10,614 bases of DNA, taken from positions 1 to 10,614 of the forward strand of contig CAJTNT010000077.1 of NCBI GenBank assembly GCA_910577785.1, written 5' to 3'. This document shows positions 1 to 6,104 of the stretch, in pieces (the stretch's first letter is position 1; each line of letters opens with the position of its first letter). The notes under the pieces were generated by a model. It was not told the origin of the DNA and searched no databases. It worked only from the letters and a program-made list of their open reading frames with translations. The DNA is from an uncultured Lachnospiraceae bacterium. GTDB taxonomy: Bacteria > Bacillota > Clostridia > Lachnospirales > Lachnospiraceae. Both the position numbers and the translations under genes were made by a program.

Positions 1-11
1 ATACTTGACAT
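1..11 (-). CDS. Start of an unidentified gene running off the left edge
   Basis: Reading leftward, an AAGGAG ribosome site (complement of 21-26) is followed by ATG codons at 16-14 and 11-9. The second has the better spacing (9 bases) and would begin Met-Ser-Ser; the first, at 4 bases, would begin Met-Pro-Cys. A good extended -10 promoter lies about 35 bp upstream. Only three or four codons are inside the window, so the product cannot be named. It is inferred to be a gene because promoter, ribosome site and start codon are all correctly ordered. Confidence 0.4.
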
Positions 12-51
12 GGCATAAATCTCCTTGCTGTGTAATTGTTTGGGCAATTCA

Positions 52-60
52 ATTATACCA
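52..60 (-). promoter_or_regulatory. Extended -10 promoter for the left-edge gene
   Basis: On the minus strand the bases read TGGTATAAT, a perfect -10 hexamer with the upstream TG of an extended -10 element. No good -35 box is seen at 16-18 bp, which is usual for extended -10 promoters. It lies just past the PARG stop codon and about 25 bp upstream of the AAGGAG ribosome site, so the left-edge gene probably has its own transcript. Confidence 0.5.
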
Positions 61-90
61 TATGCAGGCGGTTTGTGCCTTTTTTATGGG

Positions 91-840
91 TTAAAGTATT
101 GTTTTTTCAATGTTCAACACATCATACGGTGTGGGAAGTTTGAGTAATTGATAAAAATAGGTAGCTACCCTTCTTGTATCATTGCCAAATGACCCACACC
201 CCCACGCCCCCAGGACAAGATTTCTATATCCCTTTCTAACAGCTAAAAACAACATTTTTCTTAATCTTCCCATCATCACCTCATCCAAAATATCCTGTGA
301 TATCCGCGATGCTGCTCCACGCTTATTGGGTGCAGGTACCGTGACTACAGAAATCCAAAATGGTTCCTCCAATAGCTCCCCTGTAAAACTTCTATATACA
401 TATACACTTGGGCTTAACAACATATAATCTGAATCACACGGATTCCTATGACTATTGTTATAATGATACATTTCCCATGCTTTATCACTTGAGATTGACT
501 TATATAATGTACTGCATCTGCACAATGATTCCTCCTGAGCTCTTGAACCATTCAAAAAACCGCCGCCGGGCCTATGGGCATTTGCAAAATTCATCACAAG
601 CGGCCTTTCCAAGCTATGGGCAGCTTCAAAGGAATCTGCATTCACAATATGAAAGGAAGCGCCCTCCGTTCCATAAAATGAGCGTTCAAAAAATTCATCT
701 AAATTATCCTCCATACCTTGTAAATGCTCTGGTGAATATACTTCAACTTCTGCGCATTCATTACAGCCTGTCTCTTTCATAAAATCTTCCGTAAACTTCA
801 TGGTTTCTTTTGCTATTGCAAATAAGTCCAGCCTATTCAT
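91..840 (-). CDS. Microbial-type PARG / TIGR02452-like macrodomain protein
   Basis: A 249-residue protein of the bacterial poly(ADP-ribose) glycohydrolase family (TIGR02452, DUF2263 type). Known members hydrolyse ADP-ribose polymers with a catalytic glutamate in a GGG-X6-8-QEE motif. Here the motif is complete: Gly92-94, seven residues, then Gln102-Glu103-Glu104. A second ADP-ribose-binding loop, GAWGCGSFGND, lies at 211-221. A helical N-terminal part (about 1-60) precedes the macrodomain core. The C-terminus stops about 28 residues after the second loop, which seems short for the family, but I see no frameshift in the downstream bases. AAAGGA lies 9 bases before the ATG and supports this start. 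No signal peptide or membrane segment is present, so it should be cytoplasmic. No ADP-ribosyltransferase partner is visible in the window; the natural substrate is unknown. Confidence 0.85.
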   Translation of the reverse strand: MNRLDLFAIAKETMKFTEDFMKETGCNECAEVEVYSPEHLQGMEDNLDEFFERSFYGTEGASFHIVNADSFEAAHSLERPLVMNFANAHRPGGGFLNGSRAQEESLCRCSTLYKSISSDKAWEMYHYNNSHRNPCDSDYMLLSPSVYVYRSFTGELLEEPFWISVVTVPAPNKRGAASRISQDILDEVMMGRLRKMLFLAVRKGYRNLVLGAWGCGSFGNDTRRVATYFYQLLKLPTPYDVLNIEKTIL

Positions 841-861
841 TTAACCACATCCTTTCATTGT

Positions 862-891
862 ATTATGAACAAATTACGAGTTTTCCTACAA
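862..891 (-). promoter_or_regulatory. Putative promoter of the PARG gene
   Basis: On the minus strand TTGTAG (886-891) is separated by 18 bp from CATAAT (862-867), giving a leader of roughly 20 bases before the PARG ATG. The -35 match is only moderate, so this is a tentative call. The terminator of the upstream kinase gene makes a separate promoter likely. Confidence 0.35.
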
Positions 892-948
892 TAAAAAGAT
901 AGCATAGTTATATGTTCATTATTTTGTACATATAAATTTATCTATCTA

Positions 949-970
949 TCATGAAATCCTTCTTTCATGA
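949..970. repeat. Perfect 8-bp inverted repeat upstream of the PARG promoter
   Basis: TCATGAAA (949-956) and TTTCATGA (963-970) are perfect inverted copies around a 6-base centre. It lies about 60 bp upstream of the proposed PARG -35 box, just beyond the kinase terminator. It has no T-tract, so an operator is as likely as an RNA hairpin. Confidence 0.45.
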
Positions 971-978
971 AAATTTGT

Positions 979-1008
979 AAAAAAGAACCCCGCCTTGCGG
1001 GATTCTTT
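979..1008 (-). terminator. Rho-independent terminator of the histidine kinase gene
   Basis: On the minus strand an 11-12 bp stem (5' arm AAGAATCCCGC, 3' arm GCGGGGTTCTT, with one G-U pair) closes a 3-base AAG loop and runs into a T-run. It starts 13 bases after the kinase stop codon, so it should end the kinase transcript before the PARG gene. Confidence 0.9.
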
Positions 1009-1020
1009 CCTGTATTCCTC

Positions 1021-4000
1021 TTAATCTAGCAAAACCTTATCCAACGTCTCAAACAGCTTCTTGACGTCTATCGGCTTCGCAATATGCCCGTTCATACCAC
1101 ATTTCAGCGCTTCCTGCCGATCCTCATCAAAAGCATTTGCCGTCATCGCCAAAATCGGAATCGCTGCCCGCTCCCGGTCATCCAGGCTGCGTATAACCTT
1201 GGTGGCCTCATACCCGTTCATCTCCGGCATCTGCACATCCATCAGCACCAGCTGATAATAGCCCGGCTTTGCCTCTTGAATCATGTCTATGGCAATCTTC
1301 CCATTTTCTGCTACCTCTGTTGTAAATCCTGCATCGCCGAGGATCGCCACTGCAATTTCCTGGTTCAGCTCATTATCCTCTGCCAGAAGGATTCTGCCGG
1401 AACGAATTTTCTTATTCCTCTGCTCTTTCCCCTTTTTCCTCTCTGCTTCTGCATTCACAATCGAATGCAGGCAGCTGTGCAGTTCGGACAGGAACAGCGG
1501 TTTGCTGCAGATTTTCGTCACGCCGGCTTCCCCAGCCTCTTCTTCAATTTCTGACCAGTCATAAGCCGTGATGACAATAATCGGCACATTCTCCCCCATC
1601 TCCTTGCGGATCCTCCTGGCCACCTCTACCCCATTCATATCTGGCAGCAGCCAATCCACAATGTAGACCGCATAATCATCCTCACGCATATGGGCCTGAT
1701 GGGTCCGAAGCAGCGCCTCTTTGCCCGACATCGTCCACTCTGCCCGCATGCCAATCTGCTGCAGCATATAGGACACACTGTCACAGGTATTAAAATCATC
1801 ATCCACAACCAGAGCCCTGGCATTCTTCAGTTCTGGTATCTCTGATATCTCCTTAGCCTCTGCATGCAGGCGGAAAGTAAAGGACACCAGGAACTCCGAT
1901 CCCACGCCCTGCTCGCTTTTTACCGTGATGGTTCCATTCATCATATCCACAATGTTCTTCGTGATGGCCATGCCCAGCCCCGTACCCTGGATGCCGCTGA
2001 TCGTGGAAGTCTTCTCCCGCTCAAAGGGCTCAAAAATATGCTCCACAAATTCCTGGCTCATGCCAATACCGGTATCCTTGATAAAAAATTCATAGTTGGC
2101 ATATCCCTTCGGAGCCCCTGCCTTCTCTGTAATCCGCATGCTGATGATGCCGCCCGCCCCCGTGTATTTCACGGCATTGCTGAGGAGGTTCAGAAGCACC
2201 TGGTTCAGCCGGAGCTTATCACAATAAATCTCCTCATCCAGGACGTCCACCGTGTCAATGTACAGCTCCAGCTGCTTGGCATGGATATCCGCCAGCAGGA
2301 TATTGCGCAGCCCATGCAGGATGTCCGGCAGGCTGCACAGCTTCTCATCCAGGTGGATTTTGCCGCTTTCAATGCGGCTCATGTCCAGCACGTCATTAAT
2401 CAGGCTCAGCAAGTGATTGCCGGAAGACATAATCTTCTCCAGATACTCCTCCACATGCTCCTTCTGGTTGATATGGGTAATCGCCAGCGCCGTAAAGCCT
2501 ACGATTGCATTCATTGGCGTACGGATATCATGGGACATATTGGAGAGGAACAGGCTCTTGGCCTTGCTGGCCCTATTCGCCTGCATCAACGCATCCTCCA
2601 GCATGTTCTTCTTCTCCATCTCATCACGGATTTCCTTATCCACGCTGCGGTAACCCAGGACAATGCCATGGTTCTTCCCCCACTCCCCTGTACGCACTGC
2701 CTTCATCTGGTAATATTCCATCTCTTCTTCCGTACATACGCGGTAATTTTTATAATATGTAACTTTTTCCTCCAATTCCTGCTTCAGGCTCTCCCGTGAA
2801 AAAGCCTGGAGCAGCATTTCCTGGTCTTCCTTATAAACGGCTTCCCGGACATACTGCTCAAAACTCTCTGTATATGATATTTTCTCATTGAATGCCGAGC
2901 CGAACATCCGCCCGCTGTCGGCATCCCCCCGGAGAGGATTCCCAATCCCCGTATCCAAATCAAAATAGCATACCAGGTTATAATCTATGCTCAATGCATG
3001 GAACAGCTCCATCTGGCGTTTCTCGTTTTCTTCCCGTTCCTTTTTCTCCTGCCTCCTCTGATCCGTAAAATCAAAGAAAAACCTCTGGTAAAACTGTTTC
3101 CCATTCTCTTCTACCAGCTTAAAGGTGCCAATCACATGCCGTACGTCCCCTGTCTTGTGCCTTATGCGGTACTCCACGCTGACGGTACCCCCTTTTTCTT
3201 CCAGCATGTGGATGCTCTCCCGCACCTTGGGCTTATCCTCATCCACAACGGAGGAAGACACCAGGAAAAAACCGTCCCCTATCATCTCTTCCTGAGATTC
3301 GTAACCTAAAATCTCCAGGGCGGCACGGTTGATACTGTAAATCTGGCTGCCATCCAAAGAATGGCAGATGACCCCACAGTCTATGGATGCAAAAATTGCC
3401 TCCAACGTACGGTTTTTCTCAATAATTTCCTTCTCATAGGCTCTCTCTTTGGTAATGTCGATAGCCACGCCCACCGTACCCATAACGCTCCCATCCAGGT
3501 CATAGAGCGGCGACTTATACATCGTAAGCAGCCTCTGGCCCTCTCCCGTCTGAATCGTCTCCTCTGAGATACAGGTCTTTTCCTTAGACATCACCTCATT
3601 CTCAGATTCAATGCAGGCCGGGTCGTCATGCTCCACATCCCAGATATAGGCATGCCCCCGCCCCTCTACCTGCTGCTTCGTCTTGTTGACTGTTTTGCAG
3701 AAGCTGTCATTGACCTTCTCATGGATTCCGTTTTTATCCTTATACCAGATAAGGCTGGGGATATGGTTGATGGTAGATTCAAAAAAATGACTGGTTTCCC
3801 AGAAATCTTTGGCCATCTTATTGCCCTGCTGCCACCGCAGAAAATGGAAACGGATTTCCTCCCCGTCCATAGGCATCTTCCATATCTCCTGTACCTCTGG
3901 CAATCCTCCTGCCAAGAGCGGGAACTGCCCCTCGCCTATGAGCAGAATCACCTCAGCGTCCTTACCCTTAGCAGAAAGGATTTCCCGCAATGCCTCCCCT

Positions 4001-4179
4001 GCATCCACCCCCTGCAGGTCCGCCAGGATAACATCTGCCTGAGACGCCAGGGATGCCTCCAATCTGTCACTCTGGGAAAAGCTATGGGTAAAGTGTTCCA
4101 GAGGGGGGATTTCCTTTATAATTTCAAACGTTTGGCATATATGCCCTATATAATAGAAATTAATATGACAATGGTACAT
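1021..4179 (-). CDS. Hybrid sensor histidine kinase with PAS domains and two receiver domains
   Basis: A 1052-residue hybrid two-component kinase that would sense a signal through PAS domains and pass phosphate from His to Asp. Residues 1-115 look like a degenerate receiver fold (Asp54 in ADLQG, Lys101 before Met-Pro) without the usual acidic pair. PAS-type domains lie at about 131-245, 255-375 and, more diverged, 390-515. The dimerisation domain has His550 in SHDIRTP. The ATPase domain shows Asn668 (N box), DTGIGM at 702-707 and GTGLG at 732-736. Receiver 1 (about 787-908) has phosphoacceptor Asp842 and Lys893; receiver 2 (about 928-1050) has Glu934-Asp935, Asp981 and Lys1035. There is no obvious transmembrane segment, so it is probably cytosolic. 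GGAGG 8 bases before the ATG supports the start. There is no Hpt domain and no DNA-binding output, so an output partner must lie elsewhere. The signal is unknown. Confidence 0.93.
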   Translation of the reverse strand: MYHCHINFYYIGHICQTFEIIKEIPPLEHFTHSFSQSDRLEASLASQADVILADLQGVDAGEALREILSAKGKDAEVILLIGEGQFPLLAGGLPEVQEIWKMPMDGEEIRFHFLRWQQGNKMAKDFWETSHFFESTINHIPSLIWYKDKNGIHEKVNDSFCKTVNKTKQQVEGRGHAYIWDVEHDDPACIESENEVMSKEKTCISEETIQTGEGQRLLTMYKSPLYDLDGSVMGTVGVAIDITKERAYEKEIIEKNRTLEAIFASIDCGVICHSLDGSQIYSINRAALEILGYESQEEMIGDGFFLVSSSVVDEDKPKVRESIHMLEEKGGTVSVEYRIRHKTGDVRHVIGTFKLVEENGKQFYQRFFFDFTDQRRQEKKEREENEKRQMELFHALSIDYNLVCYFDLDTGIGNPLRGDADSGRMFGSAFNEKISYTESFEQYVREAVYKEDQEMLLQAFSRESLKQELEEKVTYYKNYRVCTEEEMEYYQMKAVRTGEWGKNHGIVLGYRSVDKEIRDEMEKKNMLEDALMQANRASKAKSLFLSNMSHDIRTPMNAIVGFTALAITHINQKEHVEEYLEKIMSSGNHLLSLINDVLDMSRIESGKIHLDEKLCSLPDILHGLRNILLADIHAKQLELYIDTVDVLDEEIYCDKLRLNQVLLNLLSNAVKYTGAGGIISMRITEKAGAPKGYANYEFFIKDTGIGMSQEFVEHIFEPFEREKTSTISGIQGTGLGMAITKNIVDMMNGTITVKSEQGVGSEFLVSFTFRLHAEAKEISEIPELKNARALVVDDDFNTCDSVSYMLQQIGMRAEWTMSGKEALLRTHQAHMREDDYAVYIVDWLLPDMNGVEVARRIRKEMGENVPIIVITAYDWSEIEEEAGEAGVTKICSKPLFLSELHSCLHSIVNAEAERKKGKEQRNKKIRSGRILLAEDNELNQEIAVAILGDAGFTTEVAENGKIAIDMIQEAKPGYYQLVLMDVQMPEMNGYEATKVIRSLDDRERAAIPILAMTANAFDEDRQEALKCGMNGHIAKPIDVKKLFETLDKVLLD

Positions 4180-4187
4180 CTCTATAT

Positions 4188-4192
4188 CCTCC
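4188..4192 (-). promoter_or_regulatory. Ribosome binding site fixing the kinase start
   Basis: GGAGG on the minus strand, 8 bases before the ATG at 4179, supports the first Met and therefore the short extra receiver-like N-terminal region as part of the protein. Confidence 0.7.
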
Positions 4193-4251
4193 AGTGATTT
4201 GCTGCTTATTATTCGTTATGGTTTTAGGCGCTGCCGTTCCAGTACGGAGAT

Positions 4252-4291
4252 ATGCCCACCCATATGGCAGGGCATGCCTGTGATAGCAGGC
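4252..4291 (-). repeat. 24-bp imperfect palindrome and adjacent hairpin in the kinase leader
   Basis: Bases 4252-4275 form an imperfect palindrome: outer arms ATGCCC/GGGCAT, inner CCATATGG, with only the two base pairs between them mismatched. Immediately next to it, GCCTG (4276-4280) and CAGGC (4287-4291) form a second stem with a 6-base loop. Both lie in the roughly 135-base leader between the proposed kinase promoter and its ATG. They could be a repressor operator or RNA structure; no known riboswitch was recognised. Confidence 0.5.
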
Positions 4292-4320
4292 TGCTTCTCT
4301 GCAATTTGTCTCTTTCTACC

Positions 4321-4350
4321 ATTCTAACAAAGGAAGCAGGGGTGTGTCAA
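4321..4350 (-). promoter_or_regulatory. Promoter of the histidine kinase gene
   Basis: On the minus strand a perfect TTGACA (4345-4350) is followed after 18 bp by TAGAAT (4321-4326), a good sigma-A-type promoter. It predicts a leader of about 135 bases before the kinase ATG, which contains the palindrome at 4252-4275. Confidence 0.65.
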
Positions 4351-4474
4351 CATTTTAAATCAATCCTTGCTATATCCAGGAAGAATAAGGCACATTTCAG
4401 TAACAATATGGACAAGCCTAAGGAAAGCCAATGGAATAATAGAAGCAAACTCAGGGAATACTAATAGAGTAATA

Positions 4475-4578
4475 ATAAAAATCTTACTAAAAATAGTGAA
4501 ACTCTTATTTCAGGAATCATGAAACTCCTATTTTGGAAATAGTGGAACTCTTATTGGGGAAACCGTGAAAATTTTATT
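4475..4578 (+). repeat. Array of 23-bp direct repeats upstream of the XRE regulator
   Basis: The 14-base core GTGAAACTCTTATT recurs at 4496-4509, 4519-4532 (ATGAAACTCCTATT), 4542-4555 (GTGGAACTCTTATT) and 4565-4578 (GTGAAAATTTTATT). Spacing is exactly 23 bp each time. A weaker copy matching 10 of 14 positions sits at 4475-4488, 21 bp before the first. The last copy ends 6 bases before the ribosome site of the small XRE gene. Regular two-turn spacing suggests tandem protein binding on one face of the helix. The XRE protein itself (autoregulation) is the simplest candidate; that is inference. No clear promoter was found inside the array. Confidence 0.8.
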
Positions 4579-4593
4579 AGAAAAAGAGGTGTT

Positions 4594-4803
4594 ATGAAAA
4601 TGATCAAGATACTCCTTGGGGAAATTTTAGACGAAAAGCGTATTTCTCAGAACCAGCTGGCAAAAGATACCGGCGTATCCGTCTCCACGCTCCGTAACCT
4701 GGCACATAACCGGACTACGCGGATAAGCTTTGATATATTGGAAAAAATCTGCTGCTATTTGGAATGCAGCATACAGGATATCCTTGTTTTGGAAAAAGAT
4801 TGA
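4594..4803 (+). CDS. Small XRE/Cro-type helix-turn-helix regulator
   Basis: A 69-residue single-domain DNA-binding protein of the Cro/C1 family, almost entirely helix-turn-helix. Helix 2 is at about 19-27 (QNQLAKDTG) and the recognition helix begins near SVSTLRN (29-35). There is no ligand-binding or dimerisation extension, typical of the small XRE proteins common in clostridia. AGAGGT at 4585-4590 lies 3 bases before the first ATG but 9 bases before a second ATG at 4600. Starting at Met3 therefore has better spacing and would give 67 residues. The gene stands alone, divergent from the kinase, and sits directly behind the 23-bp repeat array. Target genes are unknown; autoregulation or control of the divergent kinase are inferences. 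Confidence 0.85.
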   Translation: MKMIKILLGEILDEKRISQNQLAKDTGVSVSTLRNLAHNRTTRISFDILEKICCYLECSIQDILVLEKD

Positions 4804-4820
4804 CAATTAATTATTAGCCG

Positions 4821-4838
4821 TCCGCAATTTGTCGCGGA
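4821..4838 (+). repeat. Small hairpin in the 3' region of the XRE gene
   Basis: TCCGC (4821-4825) and GCGGA (4834-4838) are inverted around an 8-base loop, just before the much larger hairpin. It is a weak structure without a T-tract and is noted for its position only. Confidence 0.3.
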
Positions 4839-4841
4839 GGA

Positions 4842-4900
4842 AGGAGAGAGGCAGGATCAAGGAAACCCCTTTCGGGTTTCCTTGGTCCTGCCTCTCTCTT
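4842..4900. terminator. Very long hairpin between convergent genes, probable bidirectional transcription barrier
   Basis: Arms 4842-4868 and 4874-4900 pair over 27 bp with only G-U exceptions (4857/4885 and 4843/4899) and a 5-base loop. It lies between the end of the XRE gene and the end of the convergent PAP2 gene, where a shared terminator is expected. It is longer than most intrinsic terminators and neither side has a real T-run: the plus side continues TTATAAAAAAC. On the minus strand the loop includes GAAA. A bidirectional terminator is most likely; a mobile repeat or structured RNA are alternatives. Confidence 0.65.
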
Positions 4901-4957
4901 ATAAAAAACAGCCTTTAATCTATTTCACTTCTGTTATTTCGATTATTTTTCCATAGA

Positions 4958-5632
4958 CTAAATCTGCCGATAGCTCCTCTCGTATACCCTTTTCCACCCG
5001 GCCTGGAAATCCGCTCCATATACCAGCGTATACATAACAACTGCCATGATACAGCCCGTGATAACATCAAATACGGAATGCTGCTTCAGGAACATCGTAG
5101 CCGCAATGATGGATGCCATCAGCACAAAAGAGCCTCTCCGCAGCCACTTCTTCTCCTTCAGCCGCTCACTCTGCATAATGGCAAAATGTACGCCGATGGA
5201 GTTATATACATGGATGCTGGGGAACAGATTCGTCGGCGTGTCCACCAGATACAGCGCCTTCACCATGTCAATAAAAATATTATCCCGTTCAAATACCCTT
5301 GGCCGCAGGCAGTGGCCATTGGGGTATACCGTGGACGCCACCAGAAAGACCGTCATTCCCACAAACAGAAAAATGCACAGCTTATAGTAATCCTGCACAT
5401 CCTTAAAAAAGAAATAGGCAACCGCAGCCGCCACATAGCCAAACCACAAAAGATAAGGAATAATAAACACTTCCACAAAGGGGATATAATCGTCCACCGC
5501 CATATGGATTACATGGAAACGCCTGGTGACTGTCTGCTCTAGATAGGCAAACCACATCAGGTAAATCAGCAGGTAAGATAAAATCCACCCATGCCTGTAA
5601 CGATAAAACACATCCCTTAACTTCTCTTTCAT
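4958..5632 (-). CDS. PAP2-family membrane phosphatase
   Basis: A 224-residue integral membrane protein of the PAP2 superfamily, which removes phosphate from lipid or polyprenyl phosphates at the membrane. Hydrophobic segments lie at about 15-33, 49-76, 84-103, 166-183 and 188-206. Motif C1 is reduced to Leu-Arg110-Pro111 and lacks the usual lysine seven residues earlier. C2 is PSIH with His141, and C3 has His185 and Asp189 in KQHSVFD. The PS(I/L)H form recalls the inositol phosphorylceramide synthase-like branch. The frame is open for 12 more codons to an ATG at 5668, but AAAGGTGA (5638-5645) lies 5 bases before the ATG at 5632, and the earlier ATG has no ribosome site. It has its own strong promoter. 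The substrate (undecaprenyl pyrophosphate, phosphatidic acid or another lipid) cannot be told from sequence. Confidence 0.85.
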   Translation of the reverse strand: MKEKLRDVFYRYRHGWILSYLLIYLMWFAYLEQTVTRRFHVIHMAVDDYIPFVEVFIIPYLLWFGYVAAAVAYFFFKDVQDYYKLCIFLFVGMTVFLVASTVYPNGHCLRPRVFERDNIFIDMVKALYLVDTPTNLFPSIHVYNSIGVHFAIMQSERLKEKKWLRRGSFVLMASIIAATMFLKQHSVFDVITGCIMAVVMYTLVYGADFQAGWKRVYERSYRQI

Positions 5633-5637
5633 TCCAA

Positions 5638-5645
5638 TCACCTTT
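5638..5645 (-). promoter_or_regulatory. Ribosome binding site deciding the PAP2 start
   Basis: AAAGGTGA on the minus strand, 5 bases before the ATG at 5632. This favours the internal start over the ATG at 5668, which has no purine-rich site upstream. Confidence 0.75.
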
Positions 5646-5695
5646 CTTGCTACAGCATAATATCCCATTCACTATTCTACGCACAACCTCCCTGG

Positions 5696-5724
5696 ATTAT
5701 AGCATAGAATATTTACAGAAACAA
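5696..5724 (-). promoter_or_regulatory. Promoter of the PAP2 gene
   Basis: On the minus strand TTGTTT (5719-5724), 17 bp, then TATAAT (5696-5701), preceded by TGC to make an extended -10. The predicted start gives a leader of about 60 bases. A tandem CTTAAG element lies about 17-35 bp upstream of the -35 box. Confidence 0.75.
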
Positions 5725-5740
5725 TCTATTTTACGGAAGG

Positions 5741-5760
5741 ATTTCTTAAGATTTCTTAAG
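5741..5760. promoter_or_regulatory. Tandem 10-bp repeat (ATTTCTTAAG twice), likely response-regulator site
   Basis: Two exact copies of ATTTCTTAAG lie side by side, just upstream of the PAP2 promoter. OmpR-family response regulators bind direct repeats of about one helical turn. The CTTAAG half-sites resemble the TTAAG half-sites described for streptococcal CiaR, though that site has an 11-bp period. Regulation of PAP2 is inferred from position only. Confidence 0.5.
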
Positions 5761-5783
5761 AATAATCCCTAAGATATCATCTT

Positions 5784-5799
5784 TCACGCTTTCGCGTGA
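5784..5799 (-). repeat. Small perfect hairpin with GAAA loop
   Basis: TCACGC (5784-5789) and GCGTGA (5794-5799) pair perfectly. On the minus strand the loop is GAAA, a stable tetraloop. It lies between the tRNA terminator and the PAP2 upstream region and has no T-tract. Function unknown. Confidence 0.4.
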
Positions 5800-5820
5800 C
5801 AAGTTCTTTCCGAATAAGAC

Positions 5821-5850
5821 AAAAAAGCCCTGATGAAAAATCCATCAGGG
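5821..5850 (-). terminator. Rho-independent terminator of the tRNA gene
   Basis: On the minus strand CCCTGATG and CATCAGGG form a perfect 8-bp stem with a 7-base loop, followed by C and six T. It begins 10 bases after the tRNA 3' end, so the tRNA is a single-gene transcript. Confidence 0.92.
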
Positions 5851-5860
5851 TATAAGAAAG

Positions 5861-5931
5861 AGCAGATAATGGGAGTCGAACCCACCCCCTCAGCTTGGGA
5901 AGCTGATGTACTACCGATATACTATATCTGC
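5861..5931 (-). tRNA. tRNA-Gly (anticodon CCC)
   Basis: A 71-base cloverleaf. The acceptor stem GCAGATA/TATCTGC is perfect; the D arm GTAT/GTAC has one G-U pair and a GG-containing loop. The anticodon stem TCAGC/GCTGA is perfect around the loop TTCCCAA, giving anticodon CCC, which reads GGG. The T arm has the usual TTCGACT loop and a 5-bp stem. A G1-C72 pair and discriminator U73 fit glycine tRNAs. The 3' CCA is not encoded (CTT follows), so it must be added after transcription. It has its own promoter and terminator. Confidence 0.95.
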
Positions 5932-5999
5932 CTAACATTCTGCAGAATCTAAATGTACTGCATATTGTTTTAATTATAATATTGCTGAACACAATATGT

Positions 6000-6028
6000 A
6001 CTATACTACAATCCCTCTTGTTTGTCAA
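6000..6028 (-). promoter_or_regulatory. Promoter of the tRNA-Gly gene
   Basis: On the minus strand a perfect TTGACA (6023-6028), 17 bp, then TATAGT (6000-6005), a near-consensus promoter as expected for a stable RNA gene. The tRNA 5' end lies about 60 bases downstream of the predicted start, leaving a 5' leader for RNase P to remove. Confidence 0.8.
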
Positions 6029-6104
6029 TACTTTTTTGAAACTTAATCATATTTTCTTATTTTTTCTCATATAGTATTGCAAAGCCAAGTTCAGGAGGAG
6101 GCCT

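Noticed and set aside
91..140. Frameshift truncating the PARG C-terminus
   Set aside because: Reading the other frames past the stop gives early stops and no family-like continuation, so a natural short end is more likely.
1864..2799. Long plus-strand open frame of 311 codons opposite the kinase gene
   Set aside because: It lies wholly antisense to the ATPase and dimerisation domains of the kinase; the protein looks like reverse-frame sequence and has no family resemblance.
4252..4464. 70-codon plus-strand frame in the kinase-XRE gap
   Set aside because: No ribosome site, no domain, and it overlaps the kinase promoter and leader palindrome.
4475..4578. CRISPR or LytTR-type site for the 23-bp repeats
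   Set aside because: Units are too short and spacers only 9 bases for CRISPR; the core lacks the LytTR consensus and the 21-22 bp pair spacing.
5777..6028. 83-codon minus-strand open frame
   Set aside because: It spans the tRNA-Gly gene, its terminator and its promoter, so it is a chance frame.
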